Shown here: piece by piece, positions 14,406-18,427 of the stretch
How positions within the stretch are numbered: the stretch's first letter is position 1
How the letters are laid out: the number at the start of each line of letters is the position of its first letter
NCBI GenBank assembly: GCA_004559845.1
Contig: SFWW01000054.1
Coordinates: 1 to 18,427 of the forward strand
DNA length: 18,427 nucleotides
Source of the DNA: a bacterium
GTDB lineage: Bacteria; Bacteroidota; Bacteroidia; Bacteroidales; Muribaculaceae
Direction: 5' to 3'
Notes under the pieces: model-generated
Seen by the model: the letters and a program-made list of their open reading frames with translations, nothing else
Database searches by the model: none
What the model was told of the DNA's origin: nothing
Program-made: the position numbers and the translations under genes

Positions 14406-14668
14406 ACGTCGGAATCTTCTTCGTTGTCTACATGGCGTTGCTTGTTGGCACGCTCATATTTTTCATATTCTTCACGCGACAATTTGTGTGCTGCAAACGA
14501 AAATTTGAGCGCCATCACCAAAGCCGCCACGGCAATGAGCACCCCCAGGATAGGCACCCACACCGGCACATCAAAACTCTGCCCCACATAGAGCACAGCG
14601 GCAGCCACGGCTATCGCCACAAAATCAAAAATTAAAGCGCGCTTGCGCAAATCTTTATAACTCAACAT
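14402..14668 (-). CDS. Small two-TM membrane protein, unknown function
   Basis: This 88-residue protein starts LSYKDLRKRA, then has two hydrophobic segments (about 11-28 and 36-54) joined by a short loop (SFDVPVW). It ends in a charged, probably cytoplasmic tail (REEYEKYERANKQRHVDNEE). The frame is open upstream to 14728, but that would run through the DUF4250 gene, so the ATG at 14668 is preferred. I recognise no family. It lies 25 bases behind the DUF4250 gene and overlaps the xth start by four bases. Confidence 0.82.
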   Translation of the reverse strand: MLSYKDLRKRALIFDFVAIAVAAAVLYVGQSFDVPVWVPILGVLIAVAALVMALKFSFAAHKLSREEYEKYERANKQRHVDNEEDSDV

Positions 14669-14693
14669 AGTCGTGAGGTTTTTTTTATTCGTA

Positions 14694-14873
14694 TTACCAA
14701 AATTTATTTTGCTCTTTATTATACTCAAATCCCGCAGCTTTCAACTTTGCTTCAAGTTGGCTTCGGTCCACATCCATTGCTTTGCAAAACTCGTTGAGCG
14801 AAGGATAGTGGTCGCGCAGCTGCGTATTCACATAGCTGAAGAGCATCATAGGGTCGTGAGGTAACTTATCCAT
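14694..14873 (-). CDS. DUF4250 domain microprotein
   Basis: This 59-residue protein reads MDKLPHDPMMLFSYVNTQLR at its start, continues with DHYPSLNEFCKAMDVD, and ends KAAGFEYNKEQNKFW before TAA. This matches the short DUF4250 family (LPxDPxMLxSxVNxxLRD pattern), whose function is unknown. It looks like a compact helical, possibly helix-turn-helix-like protein (SLNEFCKAMDVDRSQLEAKL). It is easily missed because of its size. It is the first gene of an operon with the two-TM protein and xth, and has a promoter box at 14918-14925. Conserved sequence and spacing make it a real gene. Confidence 0.88.
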   Translation of the reverse strand: MDKLPHDPMMLFSYVNTQLRDHYPSLNEFCKAMDVDRSQLEAKLKAAGFEYNKEQNKFW

Positions 14874-14916
14874 TTTCTTGAATGCACATTAAGGATTGAT
14901 TCACCGCAATTAATTC

Positions 14917-14925
14917 GCAAATTTA
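14917..14925 (-). promoter_or_regulatory. Promoter -7 box for the DUF4250-xth operon
   Basis: The minus strand reads TAAATTTGC, a match to TAnnTTTG plus the common following C, 43 bases upstream of the DUF4250 ATG. No other promoter is evident in the operon. Confidence 0.6.
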
Positions 14926-15024
14926 AACATTCTCCCCCAAAAATCACCACCCCAAATCCACAAAATTTCCTAAAAACGCACTTTTAACTCTGCTTTTTTG
15001 GATTTTTTGAAAGAATGCGGGGAA

Positions 15025-15056
15025 TTTTGATGGCGGCAAAATAATTGTTATCTTTG
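15025..15056 (+). promoter_or_regulatory. Promoter for the RluA-family gene (-33 and -7)
   Basis: TTTTG (15025-15029) and TATCTTTG (15049-15056) match the Bacteroidetes -33 and -7 elements with a 19-base spacer. This is the best promoter in the window. The first ATG (15060) is only three bases past the -7 box. Confidence 0.75.
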
Positions 15057-15059
15057 TGC

Positions 15060-16715
15060 ATGAAGATGATGCAGTGCCACCAACTACATAGATTTCGTGC
15101 TGATACTGAGGGGATTGCTTTTCCGGAACAATTCAACAACCCCTTTCGATACGTTCCGCACCCGCTTGCCGAATTGGCTGCTGAGCAGGTGAAGGCTGAG
15201 ATAGCCGCGCACCGCGATTGGGTATGCCAACTTCAAAAAGGGAAGATGCTCGGCGTGCTGGTGGTGCGCGATGCTGAGGGCAAACCGGGGTTTCTGGCAG
15301 CCTATTCGGGAAATTTGGCGGCTGACACCCAAGCCTATTTCGTGCCAGCTATCTACAATCTGCTTGCACCCGACGGCGAATTTAAGGTGGGGGAAGCGGA
15401 AATTTCCAATATCAATGCCGACATTGCTCGCCTACAAGCCTCAGCTCGGCGAACGGATGCCGCCCGGGAGCTGGAAGTAGCGAAAGCAAAAAAAGATGCA
15501 GCCTTGGAAGCCTTCAAGGAGCAAATGCGACAAGCCAAAACCCGACGCGAGGCAAAACGCCAACAAGGGCTCTCCCCCTCTGCACAAGCAGCACTCATCA
15601 AAGAAAGTCAATTCCAGAAGGCGGAACTGAAGCGATTGCGCTTGCATCACGATGCACTCATTGCACAAAAAAAGATGGCTCTCGACGACATTGACCATGA
15701 AATTGTGGCGCTCAAAAAACTGCGCAAACGCATGAGCGAAGCCTTGCAAGAACGCATTTTCCGACTGATGGTGGTGAAAAATGCGCAAGGCGAACAGCGC
15801 GACTTAATGGAGGTGTTTGACGAATTCTACAACGCCCACCCCTCCCTACAGGCATCGCCGATTCCTCCTGCCGGCGCCGGCGAATGCTGTGCGCCTAAAC
15901 TCCTTCAATTTGCCTTCCTCCACGGGCTCACACCGGTGTGCATCGCAGAATTTTGGTGGGGCGCGTCGCCGGCGCAAGAAGTGCGGCACCACGGTCACTA
16001 TTATGGCGCATGCTTGAGCAAATGCCGCCCCATCCTCTCATATATGCTGAAAGGCATCGCAATGGAAGAAACCCACGCTCAGCCTACCATTGCCTCCCCG
16101 AAAGAAATTATCCTCTACCAAGACCCTTGGATAGTGGTGGCAAACAAACCCGCCGGCATGCTCACCGTGCCCGGACGCCTCACCGAACATTCGTTGCAAA
16201 GCATCCTCTCGCAAGCCATAGGGTGTGATTTGAAAGCCGCTCATCGGCTCGATATGAGCACTTCCGGCATTGTGGTGCTGGCAAAAACACCCCAAGTATA
16301 TGCCTTTTTGCAAACGGAATTTGCCGAACGGCGCGTGGAAAAATGCTACATGGCATGGCTCGAAGGAGAGGTTGCCACCGAAGAAGGCGTCATCGATTTG
16401 CCGTTAAGACCCGACATTACCGACCGACCGCGCCAAATGGTGGACCCCCTGCATGGCAAACGCGCCATTACGCGCTACAAAGTGGTGGAGCGCAGTAGCA
16501 ACGGGCGCACTTTGGTGCATTTTCATCCACTCACCGGGCGCACGCACCAATTGCGCGTACACGCCTCCCATCCTTCGGGGTTGGGGTGCCCCATTGTGGG
16601 CGATATGCTTTATGGGCGCGCTGCATCGCGGCTAATGCTCCATGCCGCATCCATCTCCTTCACCCACCCCCAAAGCAAAGCCACGGTATGCTTCAGCGCA
16701 CCCTTACCCTTCTGA
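15060..16715 (+). CDS. RluA-family pseudouridine synthase with long N-terminal extension
   Basis: This protein has 551 residues from the ATG at 15060; later ATGs at 15066 and 15069 are also possible, and an ATG at 15045 lies before the promoter box. The C-terminal part (about 335-545) is an RluA-type synthase that isomerises uridine to pseudouridine in rRNA or tRNA. It has VVANKPAGMLTVPGR, the catalytic motif AAHRLDMSTSG with Asp398, LTGRTHQLRVHASH and GDMLYG. The N-terminal 320 residues are not part of the standard enzyme. They contain a long charged coiled coil (about 115-245), then GAGECCAPKLLQFAF and HGHYYGAC, with several Cys/His residues that could bind metal. This long form occurs in Bacteroidetes. 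Target RNA is unknown. The gene overlaps the convergent AI-2E gene by 12 bases. Confidence 0.9.
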   Translation: MKMMQCHQLHRFRADTEGIAFPEQFNNPFRYVPHPLAELAAEQVKAEIAAHRDWVCQLQKGKMLGVLVVRDAEGKPGFLAAYSGNLAADTQAYFVPAIYNLLAPDGEFKVGEAEISNINADIARLQASARRTDAARELEVAKAKKDAALEAFKEQMRQAKTRREAKRQQGLSPSAQAALIKESQFQKAELKRLRLHHDALIAQKKMALDDIDHEIVALKKLRKRMSEALQERIFRLMVVKNAQGEQRDLMEVFDEFYNAHPSLQASPIPPAGAGECCAPKLLQFAFLHGLTPVCIAEFWWGASPAQEVRHHGHYYGACLSKCRPILSYMLKGIAMEETHAQPTIASPKEIILYQDPWIVVANKPAGMLTVPGRLTEHSLQSILSQAIGCDLKAAHRLDMSTSGIVVLAKTPQVYAFLQTEFAERRVEKCYMAWLEGEVATEEGVIDLPLRPDITDRPRQMVDPLHGKRAITRYKVVERSSNGRTLVHFHPLTGRTHQLRVHASHPSGLGCPIVGDMLYGRAASRLMLHAASISFTHPQSKATVCFSAPLPF

Positions 16716-17843
16716 CGCAGAGGCAGCACTTGTTTTGATGCTTTTATGCTTCGGAGCCTTCGGCACGTGGAGCACAAACTCATTATAGTAAGCAATCAGC
16801 AGCGAAGTCACCGGCAAAGCAATAATCAAACCGATAAAGCCCAACACATAACTCCAAATGGCGAGCGCCAAAAACACGATAGCCGGGCGAAGCCCCATTT
16901 GCGAGCGCATAATGGTAGGAATAAGCACCACATCTTGAATGAGTTGGCAAATGCAATAGGCGGCAAAAGTCCAGCCAAACAGCGGCCAAAGCGGTGCTCC
17001 GGTAGCCACCGATTGTACCACACACAAAAAGGCGGCAAAGGGTATGGAAACGAGTTGCAAATACGGCACCATATTCAGCACGCCTATCATTAAGCCGAAC
17101 ACGATAGCCATCGGCAAATCGATGATACTGAATTCAATGGCAAAAATGATTCCCACAAACAGCGACACCAAAGCCTGACCGCGGAAATAGCGGCTCATGG
17201 TGGCGGTCACATCATTAAAGATGCGAAGCACCGTGCGGCGATAGGGCCGAGGTATGCTCCCCTTAAATCCACGGGCAATAATATCATAGTCGATGAGCAC
17301 AAAAAACATATATAGCAAAGCAATGAGCCACGAGGTGATGGCAATCACCACATGTAAGGTGGTTCCCACCACCGATACCGTGCCACTCATCACGCTTTTA
17401 AAGAACTCATACAGCTGTTCTTTCGAGAACATAGATTCCAATTTCTCTGCGCTCAGGTAATCATTAACGAATTGCACCATCCAGTCGGGCATAGTGGTTG
17501 ACGACACTTCGTGCCGGATATATTTGCCCAGCAATTTCCCCATCTCCACAAAATCGTCGATGATGGAAGGAACCAAAAACCAAAAGATAGCGATGATAGA
17601 ACCAAAAAACAGCACCATCGTGAGCAAAGCCGGGAACAAACGCTTCTTCAGGTGGAAAAGCCGCATAAAGAAGCGCACCATGGGTTCGAGCATATATGCC
17701 AACAAGCAACCCACCACAAAGGGCAATAAAATGCTACTGAGGTAATCAATTAAATACACCGCCAGCGCCACCACCACCACAGTGAGCACCAAGCGCACCG
17801 TTCGGTCGAGGTCATATTTTTTGCGTCCTATTGCATCTGTCAT
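16704..17843 (-). CDS. AI-2E family transporter (membrane protein)
   Basis: This 379-residue polytopic membrane protein has about eight hydrophobic segments. They include two near the N-terminus (about 17-50, LVLTVVVVALAVYL and LLPFVVGCLLAYML), one around 75-92 (LLTMVLFFGSIIAIF), and several in the C-terminal half (for example VFGLMIGVLNMVPYLQLVSI and VFLALAIWSYVLGFIGLIIA). The VLNMVPYLQ and ALPVTSLL segments are typical of the AI-2E (UPF0118/PerM/TqsA) family. Members have been linked to signal or ion export, so substrate is uncertain. The frame extends upstream to 17927, but the ATG at 17843 (MTDAIGRKKYDLD) is the sensible start, with a promoter box at 17875-17882. The C-terminus is basic. 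Confidence 0.9.
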   Translation of the reverse strand: MTDAIGRKKYDLDRTVRLVLTVVVVALAVYLIDYLSSILLPFVVGCLLAYMLEPMVRFFMRLFHLKKRLFPALLTMVLFFGSIIAIFWFLVPSIIDDFVEMGKLLGKYIRHEVSSTTMPDWMVQFVNDYLSAEKLESMFSKEQLYEFFKSVMSGTVSVVGTTLHVVIAITSWLIALLYMFFVLIDYDIIARGFKGSIPRPYRRTVLRIFNDVTATMSRYFRGQALVSLFVGIIFAIEFSIIDLPMAIVFGLMIGVLNMVPYLQLVSIPFAAFLCVVQSVATGAPLWPLFGWTFAAYCICQLIQDVVLIPTIMRSQMGLRPAIVFLALAIWSYVLGFIGLIIALPVTSLLIAYYNEFVLHVPKAPKHKSIKTSAASASEG

Positions 17844-17874
17844 AGTCTGGAAATTTAAATTGTTAGGAGTTGGT

Positions 17875-17882
17875 GCAAATAT
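17875..17882 (-). promoter_or_regulatory. Promoter -7 box for the AI-2E gene
   Basis: The minus strand reads TATATTTG followed by C, matching TAnnTTTG, 31 bases upstream of the ATG at 17843. A -33 element is not clear. Confidence 0.6.
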
Positions 17883-17906
17883 AGTACATTTTCGGGAATT
17901 AATGAT

Positions 17907-17914
17907 TAATTTTG
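17907..17914 (+). promoter_or_regulatory. Promoter -7 box for xpt
   Basis: TAATTTTG matches TAnnTTTG, 16 bases upstream of the xpt ATG. It lies back-to-back with the AI-2E promoter, giving a compact divergent promoter region of 87 bases between the two start codons. Confidence 0.5.
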
Positions 17915-17930
17915 TAAAAACATTCATTGC

Positions 17931-18427
17931 ATGAATAACTTCCCATTACTCAAAGACCGTATTCTAAGCGAAGGCAAGTGCCTTGACGGTGGCATACTGA
18001 AAGTGGATGGTTTTATCAACCATCAAATGGACCCAGACCTGATGATGGCTATCGGCAAAGAGTTTGCCGAGCGCTTCAAAGACAGTGATTACAACAAGAT
18101 TGTGACTATCGAAGCCAGCGGCATAGCACCAGCCATAGCCATGGGCATAGCCACTCACCGCCCGGTGGTGTTTGTCAAGAAGAAGAAACCATCCACGATG
18201 CAGAACATGCTTTCGACCGTGGTGCACTCCTTCACCAAAAACATTGATGTCACCATCTGCGCAAGTAAGGAATTTCTCCAGCCCGACGACCGCATTTTGG
18301 TAATCGACGACTTCTTGGCGAGAGGCAACACCGCCCAAGGCATCATCGAGTTGGCAAACCAGGCTGGCTGCAAAATTGCAGGCTTCGGCTTCGTGATTGA
18401 GAAAACTTTCCAAAACGGCAGAAAACT
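17931..18427 (+). CDS. xpt: Xanthine phosphoribosyltransferase (3' end outside window)
   Basis: The first 165 residues are visible and the frame is still open at the right edge; the Bacillus enzyme has 194 residues, so about 30 are missing. The protein is a type I phosphoribosyltransferase that joins xanthine with PRPP to make XMP in purine salvage, in the cytoplasm. Xpt-type signatures are ILKVDGFINHQMDP (about 22-35), KIVTIEASGIAPAIAMG (about 56-72), the PRPP loop RILVIDDFLARGNTAQG (about 121-137) and GFVIEKTFQNGR (about 153-164). No purine riboswitch is visible in the short leader. Confidence 0.95.
   Translation, partial: MNNFPLLKDRILSEGKCLDGGILKVDGFINHQMDPDLMMAIGKEFAERFKDSDYNKIVTIEASGIAPAIAMGIATHRPVVFVKKKKPSTMQNMLSTVVHSFTKNIDVTICASKEFLQPDDRILVIDDFLARGNTAQGIIELANQAGCKIAGFGFVIEKTFQNGRK

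Noticed and set aside
17843..17927. Upstream extension of the AI-2E frame on the minus strand
   Set aside because: It would run through the promoter box and adds a non-conserved segment before the natural MTDAIGRKKYDLD start.
17844..17930. Purine riboswitch upstream of xpt
   Set aside because: The divergent intergenic region is only 87 bases, holds two promoter boxes and shows no purine-aptamer-like structure.

Overview
The window looks like chromosomal DNA of a Bacteroidales bacterium (Prevotellaceae, Muribaculaceae or a relative; I cannot place it more finely). The grounds are near-absent Shine-Dalgarno sites, repeated promoter elements of the Bacteroidetes type (TAnnTTTG), and typical families: a DPP5-like S9 peptidase, a DUF4250 microprotein, a long RluA-type pseudouridine synthase and a PDZ-less S41 peptidase. 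Housekeeping genes are fairly GC-rich. A central accessory segment (about 3.6-9.0 kb) is clearly poorer in GC, most of all in the nuclease gene at 7566-8459.

Layout. (1) 1-3.6 kb: the tail of an upstream gene, a GNAT acetyltransferase whose start codon lies in an AT-rich repeat, a secreted S41 peptidase closed by an intrinsic terminator, a small membrane protein and a secreted L,D-transpeptidase with its own promoter, and a convergent lipoprotein gene. (2) 3.6-6.35 kb, minus strand: an AlbA_2/Schlafen-like regulator with an in-frame GGQK tandem-repeat linker, and a DUF1016/YhcG-type PD-(D/E)XK protein. Each lies behind a nearly identical copy of an ~89-bp promoter-containing repeat. The DUF1016 gene has an in-frame stop after ten codons of its apparent original start. 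(3) 6.7-9.04 kb, plus strand: a tight four-gene cluster of two unrecognised small proteins, a very AT-rich putative PD-(D/E)XK restriction endonuclease, and a calcineurin-like phosphoesterase coupled to it by an ATGA overlap. Parts 2 and 3 together resemble a defence-type accessory island. (4) 9.04-9.57 kb: a gene-poor, hairpin-rich stretch with a perfect 37-bp direct repeat, and a minus-strand tRNA-Ser(GCT) with its terminator. (5) 9.57-13.54 kb: mltG, a DUF2007 gene, a GNAT gene and a DPP5-like peptidase, closely packed as a likely operon and followed by an 18-bp-stem hairpin. (6) 13.65-14.87 kb, minus strand: a DUF4250 microprotein, a two-TM protein and exodeoxyribonuclease III. (7) 15.06-16.7 kb: RluA-family pseudouridine synthase, overlapping tail-to-tail with an AI-2E-family membrane protein. 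(8) The window ends inside xpt, divergent from the AI-2E gene.

The best candidate for something new is the 6741-9037 operon, together with its two neighbours on the other strand. It combines a nuclease fold, a phosphoesterase and two small proteins of unknown role, beside a tRNA gene and the duplicated promoter repeats. A defence role is inferred from families and context, not shown.
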